NCBI GenBank assembly: GCA_022568115.1
Contig: JADFFP010000028.1
Span: 1-9,671, forward strand
Direction of reading: 5' to 3'
DNA: 9,671 bases
From: Pseudomonadota bacterium
Lineage (GTDB): Bacteria; Pseudomonadota; Alphaproteobacteria; Sphingomonadales; SMXR01
The notes beneath the pieces were generated by a model, which was not told the origin of the DNA, did no database searches, and saw only the letters and a program-made list of their open reading frames with translations. Positions within the stretch are counted from its first letter, which is position 1. Each line of letters opens with the position of its first letter. The translations under genes were made by a program, and so were the position numbers. Shown here piece by piece: positions 6,740-9,671 of the stretch.

Positions 6740-9671
<2,932 letters not shown>

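Overview
The window looks like two unrelated pieces of bacterial DNA joined somewhere between about 1621 and 1770. The left piece (1 to about 1760) is GC-rich. It holds one convincing gene, an exported glycine-rich repeat protein that I cannot name but whose style recalls deep-branching GC-rich phyla such as Gemmatimonadota (a weak impression). The right piece (about 1765 to 9671) has the look of an alphaproteobacterium, judged from the carB-greA order and the character of GreA, CarB and 5-oxoprolinase. This is an inference from family knowledge, not a search result.

Layout: 1-387 holds no gene I can defend. 427-1620 (+) is the repeat protein. 1621-1818 is the suspect junction zone. 1819-2172 (+) is the C-terminal part of an endonuclease/exonuclease/phosphatase (EEP) enzyme, whose reading frame continues upstream without a start codon to about 1732. 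2223-5819 (+) is a full-length fused 5-oxoprolinase. 5816-6157 (+) is a small antibiotic-biosynthesis-monooxygenase-fold protein, coupled to it by an ATGA overlap. 6164-6640 (-) is greA, and 6740-9671 (-) is carB, whose N-terminus lies beyond the right edge.

The genes on the right are mostly housekeeping. 5-oxoprolinase returns 5-oxoproline to glutamate. CarB makes carbamoyl phosphate for pyrimidines and arginine. GreA rescues backtracked RNA polymerase. The oxoprolinase and monooxygenase genes form a tight two-gene operon that converges on greA with only 6 bp between stop codons. carB and greA are co-directional, separated by 99 bp containing a perfect hairpin followed by a T-run.

I found no defence system, CRISPR array, tRNA, rRNA or insertion sequence, and no convincing new multi-gene system. 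The points most worth a second look are the probable chimeric junction, the four-fold repeat architecture of the exported protein, a possibly leaderless start for the oxoprolinase, and the hairpin in the greA leader.
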